Source: Paracoccaceae bacterium
GTDB lineage: Bacteria; Pseudomonadota; Alphaproteobacteria; Rhodobacterales; Rhodobacteraceae
Length of the DNA stretch: 64,000 nt
Direction of reading: 5' to 3'
Assembly (NCBI GenBank): GCA_003605175.1
Contig: QWDA01000003.1
Location: 318,501-382,500 of the forward strand
Shown here: piece after piece, positions 48,731-59,442 of the stretch
Numbering within the stretch: position 1 is the stretch's first letter
How the letters are laid out: every line of letters starts with the position of its first letter
The notes under the pieces: generated by a model
Told to the model about the DNA's origin: nothing
Database searches by the model: none
What the model saw: only the letters and a program-made list of their open reading frames with translations
Made by a program: the position numbers and the translations under genes

Positions 48731-49639
48731 ATGACGGCTCAGGACCGCCCGCGGCCCCGAAAGAAAGCGGGGGATTTCGATCCACGCATTCTCGAGATCT
48801 TCGACGGCTACGTGCATGGCCGGGTCACCAAGCGAGAATTCATCTCGCAGGCCGGCAAATATGCGGCCGCGGGAGTGACCGGCGCGATGATCCTGGCCGA
48901 GCTGCAGCCGAACTACGCGCTTGCCCAGCAGGTGGCGCCGGACGATCCGGCGATCGAGACAATGGAGGCCGGGTACCAGAGCTCGGACGGGCATGGCGCG
49001 ATCGGGGGGCTGATGGCACGGCCGGTGGGCGTCGAGGAGCCCTTGCCGGCGGTCCTGGTGGTGCATGAGAACCGGGGGCTCAACCCCTATATCGAGGATG
49101 TGGTGCGGCGCGTGGCGAAGGCGGGGTATCTGGCGCTGGGGCCCGACGGGCTGACGCCCCTTGGCGGCTATCCCGGCACCGACGAGGAGGGGCGTGAGAT
49201 GCAGCGCAGCCTCGACGGGGCGAAGCTGATGGCGGATTTCTTTGCCGGGTTCGAATACCTTCGCGACCATCCGCAATCCACCGGACGGGTCGGCTGCGTC
49301 GGGTTCTGCTATGGCGGCGGGGTCTGCAACGCGCTCGCCGTGGCCTATCCCGACCTGGCCGCCTCGGTGCCGTTCTACGGGCGTCAGCCGGCGGCGGAAG
49401 ACGTGCCGAAGATCGAGGCGCCGCTCCTGATCCACTATGCCGGGCTCGACGAGCGGATCAACGCGGGCTGGCCGGAGTTCGAGGCGGCGCTGAAGGCGGG
49501 CGGCAAGGATTACGAGGCACATGTCTACCCGGGCGTGAACCACGGGTTCCACAACGACACCACGCCGCGCTATGACGAAGCGGCCGCGACCCTTGCCTGG
49601 GAGCGGACGCTGGCGTTCTTCGCCGCGCATCTGTCCTGA
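48731..49639 (+). CDS. Dienelactone hydrolase family protein with N-terminal leader
   Basis: This 302-aa alpha/beta hydrolase has the dienelactone hydrolase triad: C193 in GFCYGGGV, D240 in AGLDERIN and H271 in GVNHGF. A leader segment ([20 protein letters not shown], residues 32-51, ending NYALAQQ) resembles a Tat-type signal in which the twin arginine reads KR, a form common in this subfamily. It would act in or near the periplasm if exported. The true substrate is unknown; enzyme members open dienelactone in chloroaromatic breakdown. Confidence 0.87.
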   Translation: MTAQDRPRPRKKAGDFDPRILEIFDGYVHGRVTKREFISQAGKYAAAGVTGAMILAELQPNYALAQQVAPDDPAIETMEAGYQSSDGHGAIGGLMARPVGVEEPLPAVLVVHENRGLNPYIEDVVRRVAKAGYLALGPDGLTPLGGYPGTDEEGREMQRSLDGAKLMADFFAGFEYLRDHPQSTGRVGCVGFCYGGGVCNALAVAYPDLAASVPFYGRQPAAEDVPKIEAPLLIHYAGLDERINAGWPEFEAALKAGGKDYEAHVYPGVNHGFHNDTTPRYDEAAATLAWERTLAFFAAHLS

Positions 49640-49677
49640 GGGGGCGGTTGGCGGTACACCGTCGTGTGCCGATAACC

Positions 49678-49702
49678 GGCGAAAATAATTGCATTTTTCG
49701 CC
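49678..49702. terminator. GGCGAAAA/TTTTCGCC stem-loop
   Basis: GGCGAAAA (49678-49685) and TTTTCGCC (49695-49702) are perfectly inverted around an A+T-rich 9-nt loop, 38 nt after the hydrolase stop and before the DUF3422 gene. It resembles a bidirectional terminator with A and T tracts inside the stem. Confidence 0.45.
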
Positions 49703-49754
49703 TGTGTCGGCGAAAGTCCGGCGCGACCCTTTGCGGGAACGGGACGGGGCCGGC

Positions 49755-51035
49755 ATGCGCACACTCGAGGATCATCCGCTTCGTTACGCGTTGGCGAACG
49801 AGCTGCACGCCCGGCCGTTCCCGCCGCTGGAGCCGCCGAGCCGCGCGGCTTTCGTGGCGATCAAGCGGCCGGAGGATGCGGCGGCGCGCGACCGGGAGGC
49901 GGATCTCGCACATCTCTGCGAACTCCTGGACCGGTTCGGCGCGCAACACCCGCAGCCCGGCGCGACCCATTGGTACGGGCAGATCGGCAACCATCACCTG
50001 AAATGGGAGAGCCATACCGAATTCGTGACCTATACCGTGTTCGGCCGCGGCACCGCGGAGACGCCGTTCGACAGCCGCACCTTCGACGTGTTCCCGCAGG
50101 ACTGGCTGTCGGGGGCGCCGGGGGTGCGGATCACCTCGGCGCTGATCCGGGTCGAGAGCCAGGCGGGTGATGCGGGGATCGCGGAGAAGCTCGACCGGTG
50201 GTTCGTGCCCGAGAGCCTCGCGGTGAGCCGGGTGGTCGATGACGGGGCGATCGTCGCGGGGGATTTCCGGATCGATCCGGCCGGGCACATGCGCTTTGCG
50301 GTCTTCGCGCGGCCGGGGCTCGGCCCGCGCCGGCTGGGGCGGATCGCGCAGCGGCTGAGCGAGATCGAGACCTACAAGTCGATGTCGATGCTGGGCTTCG
50401 CCCGGGTGGGCGAGCTGGCGCCGCGGATGGGCGCGATCGACCGGCAGCTTACCCGGCTGATGGGCGAGATGACCGGCGAGGACAGCCGGCCCGATGCGGT
50501 GCTGGGCTCGCTTCTGAAGATCTCCTCCGAGCTTGAGACGCTGGCGGCGCGGACCTCGTTCCGGTTCGGGGCGACGCGGGCCTACGAGACGCTGGTGCAT
50601 GAGCGGATCCGGGTGCTGCGCGAGGAACGGTTCGAGGGACGGCAGACCTTCAACGAGTTCATGGTGCGGCGCTACGATCCGGCGATGCGGACGGTGAAGG
50701 CGGCCGAGCGCCGGCTGCACGGGATGGCGGAGCGGGCCATGCGGGCCGCCGGTCTTCTCCGGACGCAGGTGGATGTGGAACGCTCGGCGCAGAACCAGGC
50801 ACTTCTGGCGAGCATGGACCGGCGGTCGGACCTGCAACTGAGGCTGCAGCGCACGGTCGAGGGGCTGTCGGTGGTGGCGATCAGCTATTACGCGGTGAAC
50901 CTTTGCCTTTATCTTCTGGGGCCGGCCGAGAAGGCGCTGGAGCTGTCCAAGACCGTGCTGGCCGCCGGGGTGACGCCGGTGGTGGTGCTGCTCGTGTGGC
51001 TGATGATCCGGCGCATTCACAGGAAGATGCATTGA
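49755..51035 (+). CDS. DUF3422 family membrane-anchored protein
   Basis: This 426-aa protein matches the DUF3422 family: HPLRYALANELHARPFPPLEPP at the start, WESHTEFVTYT near 95, long helical middle and two C-terminal membrane helices (about residues 375-420). The family is common in proteobacteria; no function is established. The ATG at 49755 is the start consistent with the conserved beginning. Confidence 0.88.
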   Translation: MRTLEDHPLRYALANELHARPFPPLEPPSRAAFVAIKRPEDAAARDREADLAHLCELLDRFGAQHPQPGATHWYGQIGNHHLKWESHTEFVTYTVFGRGTAETPFDSRTFDVFPQDWLSGAPGVRITSALIRVESQAGDAGIAEKLDRWFVPESLAVSRVVDDGAIVAGDFRIDPAGHMRFAVFARPGLGPRRLGRIAQRLSEIETYKSMSMLGFARVGELAPRMGAIDRQLTRLMGEMTGEDSRPDAVLGSLLKISSELETLAARTSFRFGATRAYETLVHERIRVLREERFEGRQTFNEFMVRRYDPAMRTVKAAERRLHGMAERAMRAAGLLRTQVDVERSAQNQALLASMDRRSDLQLRLQRTVEGLSVVAISYYAVNLCLYLLGPAEKALELSKTVLAAGVTPVVVLLVWLMIRRIHRKMH

Positions 51036-51087
51036 GCCTGCCCCGGCGATGGGAGTAAGCCTGCTCCCATGTGACAAGGGGATGACG

Positions 51088-52251
51088 ATGGCGATCAGGA
51101 ACCGTTTCGCGGAGATGCTGCCCGAGATCGTGGAATGGCGGCACGATATCCACGCCCATCCCGAACTGATGTTCGAAACGCACCGGACGGCGGCGCTTGT
51201 GGCCGAAAAGCTGAAGGCGTTCGGTTGCGACGAGGTGGTGACCGGGATCGGGCGGACCGGGGTGGTGGGCGTGATCCGGGGCCGGTCCCGGGGCGCCGGG
51301 CGCTGCGTCGGGCTGCGCGCGGACATGGATGCCCTGCCGATCGAGGAAGCGACGGGGCTGCCCCATGCCTCGACCGTATCGGGGGCGATGCATGCCTGCG
51401 GCCATGACGGGCATACGGCGATGCTGCTCGGTGCGGCGAAATACCTGTGCGAGACGCGGGCATTCGCGGGCACCTGCGTGGTGATCTTCCAGCCGGCCGA
51501 GGAGGGCGGCGGCGGCGGGCGCGAGATGGTGCAGGACGGGTTGATGGAGCGGTTCGGGATCGACGAGGTCTATGGCATGCACAATTGGCCCGGCATCCCG
51601 ACCGGCCAGTTCGCGATCCGGCCCGGGCCGTTCTTCGCGGCGGCGGATCTTTTGCAGATCGATATCACAGGGCGCGGCGGCCATGCCGCGAAGCCGCACC
51701 AGACGGTGGATGCGACGCTGGTGGCGAGCCATGTGGTGACCGCGCTGCAGAGCGTGGTGAGCCGCAACGTGGATCCCGTCGAGCAGGCGGTGATGACGAT
51801 TTCGGCGCTGCACACGGATTCGACGGCGTTCAACGTGATCGCGCAGAAGGCGGTTCTGAAGGGCACGGTCCGGACGCTGAAGCCGGAGGTGCAGGACCTT
51901 TGCGAGGCGCGGATCCGGGCGCTGGCGGCCTCGGTCGCGGAGGGGTTCGGGGCGCGGGCCGAGGTGACCTACAAGCGGAACTACCCGGTGATGGTGAATG
52001 CCGAGACGGAGACCGGCTTCGCGGCGGAAGCGGCGGCGGCGGTTTCGGGCGCCTGCGCGGAGAGCCCGCTGATCATGGGCGGCGAGGATTTCGCCTTCAT
52101 GCTGAACGCGCGGCCGGGGGCCTATATCCTCGTCGGCAACGGCGATACGGCGATGGTGCACACGGCGGATTACGACTTCAACGACGAGGCGATCCCGGCG
52201 GGCTGCTCCTGGTTTGCGGAGATCGTCGAGCGGCGGCTGCCGGCGGCCTGA
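51088..52251 (+). CDS. M20 family amidohydrolase (hippurate hydrolase/N-acyl-amino-acid type)
   Basis: This 387-aa metallopeptidase-like enzyme has RHDIHAHPEL near the start, the metal-binding ADMDALPIEE and HACGHDGHTAMLLGAA, EEGGGGG and the late GGEDFAFM. Such enzymes cleave N-acyl amino acids such as hippurate. The start at 51088 is preferred over 51082 because AAGGGG lies 6 nt before 51088 but abuts 51082. It is a single gene. Confidence 0.9.
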   Translation: MAIRNRFAEMLPEIVEWRHDIHAHPELMFETHRTAALVAEKLKAFGCDEVVTGIGRTGVVGVIRGRSRGAGRCVGLRADMDALPIEEATGLPHASTVSGAMHACGHDGHTAMLLGAAKYLCETRAFAGTCVVIFQPAEEGGGGGREMVQDGLMERFGIDEVYGMHNWPGIPTGQFAIRPGPFFAAADLLQIDITGRGGHAAKPHQTVDATLVASHVVTALQSVVSRNVDPVEQAVMTISALHTDSTAFNVIAQKAVLKGTVRTLKPEVQDLCEARIRALAASVAEGFGARAEVTYKRNYPVMVNAETETGFAAEAAAAVSGACAESPLIMGGEDFAFMLNARPGAYILVGNGDTAMVHTADYDFNDEAIPAGCSWFAEIVERRLPAA

Positions 52252-52364
52252 GGCGAGGCTGATCCATCGGAGCGCTGCCGCGCGTTTCCATTCTGCGCGT
52301 GGCGGGGTGACGCGCATGTCCGGCGTGGCGCATGTGGCGCGGTTTTTCCATTTGCCGAGAAGCG

Positions 52365-52389
52365 CTTCAGGAGCAGGCTGCTCCTGAAG
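52365..52389. terminator. 12-bp perfect hairpin between convergent genes
   Basis: CTTCAGGAGCAG (52365-52376) and CTGCTCCTGAAG (52378-52389) pair perfectly with a single-base centre. It lies in the 280-bp gene-free spacer 52252-52531, where the M20 gene and the moaA-waaA-GT4 operon converge, the place expected of a two-way terminator. No T-run follows on either strand. Nothing else is supportable in the spacer. Confidence 0.55.
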
Positions 52390-52531
52390 GCGCCTTGTCG
52401 AGTGTATGCGCGTCAAGGCGCTTCGCCCGGGCTGCGCCCGGCGCCTGCGTTCGTTGGGCCGTCCGTCCACTGGACGGGCGGCTGATCCTCCTCACCCTTG
52501 ACCCGCCCCCGCTCCGCGGGAGGCCCTGTCG

Positions 52532-53590
52532 TCAGGGTTCGGCGAGGAGGCGGCGGTAGAGGGCGACGAGGGCCCGGGCTTCGCCCTCGATGCGGAAGTT
52601 TTCGAGCACGTGCGGGCGGGCGGCCTCGGCCATGCGGGTGCGGAGGGCGGTGTCGTCGAGGAAGGGTTCGATGGCGGCGGCGAGCGCGGGGATGTCGTTC
52701 GGGGGGATGAGGCGGCCGGTGGTGCCGTCTTCTACGAGTTCCTCGAAGGCGCCGACGCGGGTGGCGACGACGGGGACGCCCGCGGCCATGGCTTCGAGAA
52801 CGGTGAGGCCGAAGCCTTCCCAGCGCTGCGGCGCGACGTAGAGGTCGAGCGCGGCGTACCAGTCGGGCATGTCTTCGACGGGGACTTCGGGGAGGAGGCG
52901 GAGGCGGGAGGCGAGGCCGGCGCAGTCGATCCGGGTCTGCAACTCGCGGGCGTAGCCTTCGTGGCCCACCGTGCCGCCCATGGCGATGGCATGGACCTCT
53001 GGACGGCTGCGCAGGAGGCGGATCATCGCGTCGGTGAAATCGCCGGTGCCCTTCTGGGCGCGGATCCGTCCGTAACAGCCGACGAGGAGTGCGTTCGGGT
53101 CGAGACCGAGGCGCTGGCGCAGGGCGGCGCGGTTCTCGGCCGGTTTGAAACGGTCGGTGTCGATGCCGTGGCGGATCACCTCGTGCGGGACGGTGAGATA
53201 GGCGGCGGATTTGCCGGAGACGGCGACGACATGGTCCATCCGGGCGATGAGAGCCTTGGTGAGCCAGCTGTGGTGGCGCTGCGAGGCGGAGGTGAAGAGG
53301 AGTTTCAGGCGCTTGCGGAGGAGATGCTTGAGGGCGAGGCCGGCGATCATCTCGGTATTGCGCCGCGCGTGCCAGAGGCGGGGGCCGGAAGGGCCCCGGC
53401 GGGGCATCGCGAGGAGCCGGGCGAGGGTGATCTGCGGGATGTGGTCGGGAAGCGCCGGGCCGATCGCCGCGATGGCGATGAGCTTCGCCTGGAGGGGGAC
53501 GAGCGCATGGACGGTGGCGGTGACGCCCGAGAGGCGGCGCTTGAGGTTGGGCGCGATCACGTCGAGGGTCTTCGGGTCGGGGTGGGTCAC
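52532..53590 (-). CDS. GT4-family glycosyltransferase
   Basis: This is a 352-aa GT-B enzyme. The C-terminal donor domain shows VGCYGRIRAQKGTGDF, RLLPEVPVEDMPDWYAALD and QRWEGFGLTVLEAMAAGVPV, the EX7E-type motif of GT4. It starts with GTG at 53590 overlapping the waaA stop (GTGA). Being coupled to waaA suggests a role in lipopolysaccharide core assembly, which is inference. Confidence 0.87.
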   Translation of the reverse strand: MTHPDPKTLDVIAPNLKRRLSGVTATVHALVPLQAKLIAIAAIGPALPDHIPQITLARLLAMPRRGPSGPRLWHARRNTEMIAGLALKHLLRKRLKLLFTSASQRHHSWLTKALIARMDHVVAVSGKSAAYLTVPHEVIRHGIDTDRFKPAENRAALRQRLGLDPNALLVGCYGRIRAQKGTGDFTDAMIRLLRSRPEVHAIAMGGTVGHEGYARELQTRIDCAGLASRLRLLPEVPVEDMPDWYAALDLYVAPQRWEGFGLTVLEAMAAGVPVVATRVGAFEELVEDGTTGRLIPPNDIPALAAAIEPFLDDTALRTRMAEAARPHVLENFRIEGEARALVALYRRLLAEP

Positions 53591-54867
53591 GGGCGGCGGT
53601 CCATCAGGGCGAGAAGATCGGTCGCGAAGGCGTCGACATCGACGGCGGCGGTGACCGAGGCGGCGGCGTCGCGGAGCGCCTGCTGTTTCTCGGGGTGACC
53701 GAGATAGCCGACCAGCGCGCGGGCGAGTTCGTGCCGGTCCTCGACCCTGCGGGCCGCGCCGGCCTCGAAGAGCGCGGCGTAGTCGCCGGTGGCATTGGCG
53801 ACGTTGGGGCCGAAGAGCAGTGCCGCGCCCGCCGCGATGGGTTCCCACGGGTTGTGGCCGCCGGCCCTGCCGAGGGAGCCCGCGAGGAAGACGAGCGGCG
53901 CAGCGCGGTACCAGAGGCCCATCTCGCCCATCGTGTCGGCGATGTAGACCTGCGTTTTCGGCGCGAGCGGCTGGTTCGCGGACCGGAGGGCCGTGGTCAG
54001 ACCCATCGCGGCGGCGAGATCGGCGATGGCGGGGCCGCGGTCCGGGTGGCGCGGGGCGAGGATGCAGAGCGCGCCGGGGAAGGTTTCGAGGACCTCGCGG
54101 TGGGCTTCGAGGAGGGGCGCGTCTTCGCCCTCGTGGGTGGAACTCGCGACCCAGGCGGGGCGTCCGGCGAGACGCTCTTTCCAGGTTTCGACCTGGTCCG
54201 GATCGGCTGGCGGCGCGGGGGCGGCGGCCTTCAGGTTGCCGCCGGTGCGGATCTCGGTATCGGCCAGTTCGGCGATCCGCGCGCGGGTGGCGTCGTCCTG
54301 CGTGAGGATCAGGTCGAACCGGCCGAAAACATGGCGGGCGGTCGCGCCGAGGCGCCGCCAGGCCCGCAGGCTTTTCTGGGAGAGGCGCGCGTTGACCAGG
54401 GCGAGCGGGATGCCGCGCCGCTTCGCCTCGGCGAGCTGGCGGGGCCAGAGCTCGCTTTCGACGAAGATGCCGAGATCGGGGTGCCAGTGGTCGAGGAAAC
54501 GGCCGACCGGCCCGGGCGTGTCGAGCGGCGCGAACTGGTGCAGCGCACGGTCGGGCAGGCGCGTGGCGAGGAGCCGGGCCGAGGTGGCGGTGCCCGAAGT
54601 CACGAGCGCGTGGAGGGCGGGGCGCCTTGCGAGCATCCTGTCGAGGAGGTCGAGGAGCGAGAGGCTCTCGCCGACGCTGGCGGCGTGGAACCAGACAAGA
54701 GGGCCTTCGGGACGGGGTTTCGTGGCATGGCCCCGCCGTTCGGGGAGACGGTCTTGCGGTACGTCGGCGCGCGCCTGCTTGCGGGCGACATGGGCGTGGA
54801 TGGCCGGCGCGGCGAGGGCCGTGAGCGCGGCATAGGCCCGGTAGGCCGCGCCCGGACGGTCCGGCAT
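53587..54867 (-). CDS. waaA: 3-deoxy-D-manno-octulosonic acid (Kdo) transferase
   Basis: This 426-aa GT30 enzyme transfers Kdo from CMP-Kdo to lipid A at the inner membrane. The family features are LVWFHAASVGESLSLLDLLD with the catalytic Glu, FVESELWPRQLAEAKRRGI, LVNARLSQKS, WVASSTHEGED and GSLGRAGGHNPWEP. It has a short membrane-proximal N-terminus. The ATG overlaps the moaA stop by one base (TGATG). Confidence 0.94.
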   Translation of the reverse strand: MPDRPGAAYRAYAALTALAAPAIHAHVARKQARADVPQDRLPERRGHATKPRPEGPLVWFHAASVGESLSLLDLLDRMLARRPALHALVTSGTATSARLLATRLPDRALHQFAPLDTPGPVGRFLDHWHPDLGIFVESELWPRQLAEAKRRGIPLALVNARLSQKSLRAWRRLGATARHVFGRFDLILTQDDATRARIAELADTEIRTGGNLKAAAPAPPADPDQVETWKERLAGRPAWVASSTHEGEDAPLLEAHREVLETFPGALCILAPRHPDRGPAIADLAAAMGLTTALRSANQPLAPKTQVYIADTMGEMGLWYRAAPLVFLAGSLGRAGGHNPWEPIAAGAALLFGPNVANATGDYAALFEAGAARRVEDRHELARALVGYLGHPEKQQALRDAAASVTAAVDVDAFATDLLALMDRRP

Positions 54868-55874
54868 CAGCCGCCCGTGTGGCTCATGTGGCGCGACATC
54901 TGGCCGCCGAGCGACTGGCGCGAATAGTCGAAATCGTGGCCCCTGGGCTTTTGCGCGATGGCGGCGCGGATCGCGTCTTCGAGGGGCGCGTCGGTTTCGG
55001 GATGGGCGCGGAGCGGCGCGCGCAGGTCGGCGCGGTCTTCCTGGCCGAGGCAGGTGAAGATCTCGCCGGTGCAGGTGATCCGCACGCGGTTGCAGCTTTC
55101 GCAGAAATTATGCGTGAGCGGCGTGATGAAGCCGATCTTCTGGCCGGTTTCCCGGAGCTGCACGTAGCGGGCGGGGCCGCCGGTGCGTTCGGCGAGGTCG
55201 ATCAGGGTGTAGCGTTCGGCGAGGCTGGCGCGGAGATCCTTGAGCGACCAGTACTGGTCGAGCCGGTTCTCGTTGCCGATATCGCCCATCGGCATGACCT
55301 CGATGAAGGTCAGGTCCATGTCGCGCTCCGCGCACCACTGGGCGAGGGGGAAAAGCTCGTCCTCGTTGAAGCCCTTGAGTGCCACGGTGTTGATCTTGAC
55401 GCGCAGCCCGGCCTTCTGGGCGGCGTCGATGCCGTTCAGGACCTGCTTGAGGCGGCCCCAGCGGGTGATCTCGGCGAATTTCGCCTCGTCGAGCGTATCG
55501 AGCGAGACGTTGATGCGTTTCACCCCGGCGGCGGCGAGCTGCGGCGCGAAGCGGGCGAGCTGGCTGCCGTTGGTGGTGAGCGTCAGTTCCTTCAGCGCGC
55601 CGGCGCCGAGATGGCGCGACATCGCGTCGAAGAAGGTGAGGATGCCCTTGCGGACCAGGGGTTCGCCGCCGGTGATGCGGAGTTTCTCGACGCCGAGGCG
55701 GATGAAGGCGGAGCAGAGCCGGTCGAGCTCCTCGAGCGTGAGCAGTTCCGCCTTGGGCAGGAAGGTCATGCTTTCCGACATGCAATAGACGCAGCGGAAA
55801 TCGCATCGGTCGGTGACCGAGACGCGCAGGTAGGAAATCGCGCGCTGGAAGGGATCGACGAGCGGTGTGGTCAT
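54867..55874 (-). CDS. moaA: GTP 3',8-cyclase MoaA (molybdenum cofactor biosynthesis)
   Basis: This 335-aa radical SAM enzyme performs the first step of molybdopterin synthesis. The radical SAM cluster is C24/C28/C31 ([11 protein letters not shown]), and the C-terminal cluster is in [20 protein letters not shown]. The protein ends in GG, as catalytically competent MoaA does. The ATG at 55874 fits the family start. It is the first gene of an operon with waaA and GT4, an arrangement that ties cofactor and envelope genes together by overlap only. Confidence 0.95.
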   Translation of the reverse strand: MTTPLVDPFQRAISYLRVSVTDRCDFRCVYCMSESMTFLPKAELLTLEELDRLCSAFIRLGVEKLRITGGEPLVRKGILTFFDAMSRHLGAGALKELTLTTNGSQLARFAPQLAAAGVKRINVSLDTLDEAKFAEITRWGRLKQVLNGIDAAQKAGLRVKINTVALKGFNEDELFPLAQWCAERDMDLTFIEVMPMGDIGNENRLDQYWSLKDLRASLAERYTLIDLAERTGGPARYVQLRETGQKIGFITPLTHNFCESCNRVRITCTGEIFTCLGQEDRADLRAPLRAHPETDAPLEDAIRAAIAQKPRGHDFDYSRQSLGGQMSRHMSHTGG

Positions 55875-56000
55875 GACCCGCCGAAGGTAGAGCGTGGGCG
55901 GGGGCGGCGCAAGGGCGACGAAAAGGGGATGGCCCTGGCCGCCGCCCGCGGATGCGTGGCCCACTCGCGTTCGGCGGTTCTCTGACCGGAGCGCAGGCTG

Positions 56001-57353
56001 TCAGGGGGCGGAGAGGTTTTCCTCCAGCCAGTGCTCGAGCCAGTGGATGTCGTAATCGCCCGCCTGGATCGCCGGGTCGGCGAGCAGCGCGTCGAACAGC
56101 GGTACGGTGGTGTCGATACCGTCGATGATCAGCTCGCCGAGCGCGCGGTGCAGGCGGGCCAGCGCCTCGGGCCGGTCGCGGCCGTGGACGATGAGCTTGC
56201 CGATCAGGCTGTCGTAATAGGGCGGGATCCGGTAGCCGTCGTAGAGCGCGGAATCCATCCGCACGCCGAGGCCGCCGGGTGCGTGATATTGCGAGATCCG
56301 GCCCGGCGAGGGCGAGAATTTCGGCAGTTTCTCGGCGTTGAGGCGGACCTCAATGGCGTGGCCGTTGATCTTGAGGTCTTCCTGGTGGAGGTCCATCGGC
56401 AGGCCGGCGGCGACGCGGATCTGTTCGCGGACGAGATCGACGCCGAAGATCGCCTCCGTGACCGGGTGCTCGACCTGGAGGCGGGTGTTCATCTCGATGA
56501 AGAAGAACTCGCCGTTCTCGTAGAGGAACTCGATGGTGCCGGCGCCGGAATAGCCCAGGTCGCCCACCGCCTTGGCGCAGATGCCGCCGATCCGGGCGCG
56601 CTCCTCGGCGCTGATCGCCGGGCCGGGCGCCTCTTCGAAGACCTTCTGGTGGCGGCGTTGCAGGGAACAGTCGCGCTCGCCGAGATGCACCGCGCGGCCC
56701 TTGCCATCGCCGAAGACCTGGATCTCGATATGGCGCGGCTTGCCGAGATATTTCTCGATATAGACCTCGTCATTGCCGAAGGCGGCCTTGGCCTCGGAGC
56801 GGGCGGTCCGGAAGGCGTTTTCCATCTCGGCTGCGGTCCTGGCGAGCTTCATGCCACGCCCGCCGCCGCCGGCCGTCGCCTTGACGATGACCGGGTAGCC
56901 GAATTCCTCGCCGATCTTCCTGGCCGCGTCGAGATCGGGCACGCCGCCTTCGGAGCCGGGCACCACGGGGATACCCAGCTTCTTCGCGGTTTCCTTGGCG
57001 GTGATCTTGTCGCCCATGATGCGGATATGCTCCGCCGAGGGGCCGATGAAGGTGAGCTGGTGGTCCTCCACCATCTGCACGAAATTCGCGTTCTCGGAGA
57101 GGAAGCCGTAGCCCGGGTGGATTGCCTGGGCGCCGGTAATCTCGCAGGCCGAGATGATCGCGGGCATCGAGAGGTAGCTGTGGCTGCCCGGCGGCGGGCC
57201 GATGCAGACGCTTTCGTCGGCCATCCGGACATGCATCGCGTCGGAATCGGCGGTGGAATGGACCGCGACCGAGCGGATGCCCATCTCGCGGCAGGCGCGA
57301 ACGACGCGGAGGGCGATTTCGCCCCGGTTGGCGATCAGGATCTTGTCGAACAT
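56001..57353 (-). CDS. accC: Biotin carboxylase subunit of acetyl-CoA carboxylase
   Basis: This 450-aa ATP-grasp enzyme carboxylates biotin on AccB for fatty acid synthesis. It begins [20 protein letters not shown] and has the glycine loop [28 protein letters not shown] and [14 protein letters not shown]. The length is the standard bacterial one. It follows accB by 9 nt. Confidence 0.97.
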   Translation of the reverse strand: MFDKILIANRGEIALRVVRACREMGIRSVAVHSTADSDAMHVRMADESVCIGPPPGSHSYLSMPAIISACEITGAQAIHPGYGFLSENANFVQMVEDHQLTFIGPSAEHIRIMGDKITAKETAKKLGIPVVPGSEGGVPDLDAARKIGEEFGYPVIVKATAGGGGRGMKLARTAAEMENAFRTARSEAKAAFGNDEVYIEKYLGKPRHIEIQVFGDGKGRAVHLGERDCSLQRRHQKVFEEAPGPAISAEERARIGGICAKAVGDLGYSGAGTIEFLYENGEFFFIEMNTRLQVEHPVTEAIFGVDLVREQIRVAAGLPMDLHQEDLKINGHAIEVRLNAEKLPKFSPSPGRISQYHAPGGLGVRMDSALYDGYRIPPYYDSLIGKLIVHGRDRPEALARLHRALGELIIDGIDTTVPLFDALLADPAIQAGDYDIHWLEHWLEENLSAP

Positions 57354-57362
57354 GGCCAGGCC

Positions 57363-57863
57363 CTATTCGATGATCATGAGCGGGGCGCCGAATTCGACCG
57401 GGGCGCCATCCTCGACGAGGATGCGCTTGACCTTGCCGGCCCTGGGCGCGGGGATCTGGTTCATGGTCTTCATCGCCTCGACGATGAGCAGCGTCTGGCC
57501 CTCGGTCACGGCGTCGCCGATCGCGACGAAGGCGGCGGCGCCCGGTTCGGGCGAGAGATAGGCGGTACCGACCATCGGCGAGGTGACGGCGCCGGGATGG
57601 CTGGACGGATCCAGGGAGGCGGGCGGCTCGGCGGCAGAAGGTGCCGCCGGAGTGGCGGGCGTGGCCGGGGCGGCCGGCGCGGCCGGGGCCGCGTAGACCG
57701 GCGCCGGGGCGGCGACCGGGCTGCCGCGGCTGACCTGGACGTTCAGGCTGTCGCCCTCGCCGTAGTCGCGCTTCACCCGGAGTTCGGTCAGGTCGTTCTC
57801 GCGGAGCACCTCGGCCAGAGCCTGAATAAACTCCACATCGGTCTGATAGGTCCGTTTGGTCAT
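57363..57863 (-). CDS. accB: Biotin carboxyl carrier protein
   Basis: This 166-aa carrier has a helical N-terminus, an Ala/Pro-rich hinge (about residues 50-80) and the biotinyl domain with the modified K132 in [13 protein letters not shown]. The usual AMKM reads AMKT, common in alphaproteobacteria. The ATG at 57863 is chosen because [13 protein letters not shown] is the conserved beginning. It is divergent from preT. Confidence 0.96.
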   Translation of the reverse strand: MTKRTYQTDVEFIQALAEVLRENDLTELRVKRDYGEGDSLNVQVSRGSPVAAPAPVYAAPAAPAAPATPATPAAPSAAEPPASLDPSSHPGAVTSPMVGTAYLSPEPGAAAFVAIGDAVTEGQTLLIVEAMKTMNQIPAPRAGKVKRILVEDGAPVEFGAPLMIIE

Positions 57864-58084
57864 GCGCTGTCCTCGCCTCGGTCCCGCTTTGGTTTTGCGT
57901 GTTCTGCCCGAGATATACGGCAGCGATCCGGGGCTGAAAAGCAAGTCGTTGCCGCAAAGGCAGGCCGGGAAGCGGAATTTGCGGGCAAGGGCGGCGTGTC
58001 GGCACCGGTTCAAAATTTTACCAGTTGATAAATTTTCGGGTTGTGCCAGTCTTCGATGCGACAGAAATCGCGGGAGTGTCCCCC

Positions 58085-59404
58085 TTGACCAACAATCCGA
58101 TGACGCCGGGGATCGTGCCGGGCCGGTTGCCCGCCGAGACCTATCGCGAGAATTTCGCCGACCTGCATCCGCCCTATGACGCGCATGAGGCGCGGGTGGC
58201 GGCGGATCGCTGCTACTTCTGTTACGAGGCGCCCTGCATTCAGGCCTGCCCGACCTCGATCGACATACCGCTCTTCATCCGGCAGATCCAGGCGGGACAG
58301 CCGCAGGCGGCGGCGGGAACGATCCTCGAACAGAACATCCTCGGCGGCATGTGCGCCCGGGTCTGTCCGACCGAGACGCTGTGCGAGGAAGCCTGCGTGC
58401 GCGAGGCGGCCGAGGGCAAGCCGGTGGAGATCGGGCGGCTGCAACGCTATGCGACCGACGCGCTGATGGCGGCGGGGGAGCATCCGTTCACCCGGGCCGA
58501 CTCCACGGGCAAGCGCGTGGCGGTTGTCGGCGCGGGGCCGGCGGGGCTCGCCTGTGCGCACCGGCTGGCCATGCATGGGCACGAGGTGGTGCTTTACGAC
58601 GCGCGGCCGAAGCCGGGCGGGCTGAACGAATACGGCATCGCGAGCTACAAGGCGGTGGACGGCTTCGCGCAGGCCGAGGTGGCCTGGCTGATGCGGATCG
58701 GCGGGATCGAGATGGTGCAGGGGCAGGCGCTCGGGCGCGAGCTGACGCTGGACGGGTTGGCCGCCGAATACGACGCGGTGTTTCTCGGGATCGGGCTTTC
58801 GGGTGTGAACGCGCTGGGCGCAGAGGGCGACGATGGGGCTGGCGTCTCGGACGCGGTCGATTTCATCGCGGAGCTGCGGCAGGCCGAGGATCTGGCCACC
58901 TTGCCGGTGGGGCGCAACGTGGTGGTGATCGGCGGCGGCATGACGGCGGTGGACGCGGCGGTGCAGGCAAAGCTCCTGGGCGCCGAGAGCGTGACGATCC
59001 TCTACCGGCGCGGCCGCGAGAAGATGCCGGCGAGCGGGTTCGAGCAGGATCTGGCGGCCTCGAAGGGGGTGCGGATCCTCGCCCATGCGATGCCGGTGGC
59101 GGTGCATGGCGCGGAGATCGAGTGCGAATACACCGAAGACGGGCCCGACGGGCTCACCGGCACCGGCGAGCGGTTCCGTCTGCCGGCGGACCAGGTATTG
59201 CGGGCAATCGGGCAAAGGCTCGAGGGGGCGCCGGCGGGGCTGGCGCTCGACGGCGGCAAGATCCGGGTCGAGGGGCCGGGACGGACCTCGCGGAAGGGTG
59301 TCTGGGCGGGCGGCGATTGCGCGACGGGGGGCGACGATCTGACGGTGACGGCGGTGGCCGAGGGCCGGGATGCGGCGGAGGACATCAACGCCACGCTCTG
59401 CTAA
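58085..59404 (+). CDS. preT: NAD(P)-dependent dihydropyrimidine dehydrogenase subunit PreT
   Basis: This is a flavoprotein of about 439 aa related to the small glutamate synthase subunit. It has two N-terminal Fe-S Cys sets ([20 protein letters not shown] and [20 protein letters not shown]), an FAD motif ([15 protein letters not shown]) and an NAD motif ([16 protein letters not shown]). PreT passes electrons to PreA. The start is uncertain: I take the TTG at 58085 because GGGAG lies 8 nt before it; GTG 58076 and ATG 58100 are alternatives. Its partner preA is 1.8 kb away beyond three other genes. Confidence 0.92.
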   Translation: MTNNPMTPGIVPGRLPAETYRENFADLHPPYDAHEARVAADRCYFCYEAPCIQACPTSIDIPLFIRQIQAGQPQAAAGTILEQNILGGMCARVCPTETLCEEACVREAAEGKPVEIGRLQRYATDALMAAGEHPFTRADSTGKRVAVVGAGPAGLACAHRLAMHGHEVVLYDARPKPGGLNEYGIASYKAVDGFAQAEVAWLMRIGGIEMVQGQALGRELTLDGLAAEYDAVFLGIGLSGVNALGAEGDDGAGVSDAVDFIAELRQAEDLATLPVGRNVVVIGGGMTAVDAAVQAKLLGAESVTILYRRGREKMPASGFEQDLAASKGVRILAHAMPVAVHGAEIECEYTEDGPDGLTGTGERFRLPADQVLRAIGQRLEGAPAGLALDGGKIRVEGPGRTSRKGVWAGGDCATGGDDLTVTAVAEGRDAAEDINATLC

Positions 59405-59442
59405 AGTGACGGCATTTGTCACGAAGAGCATTTGGAGGACCG

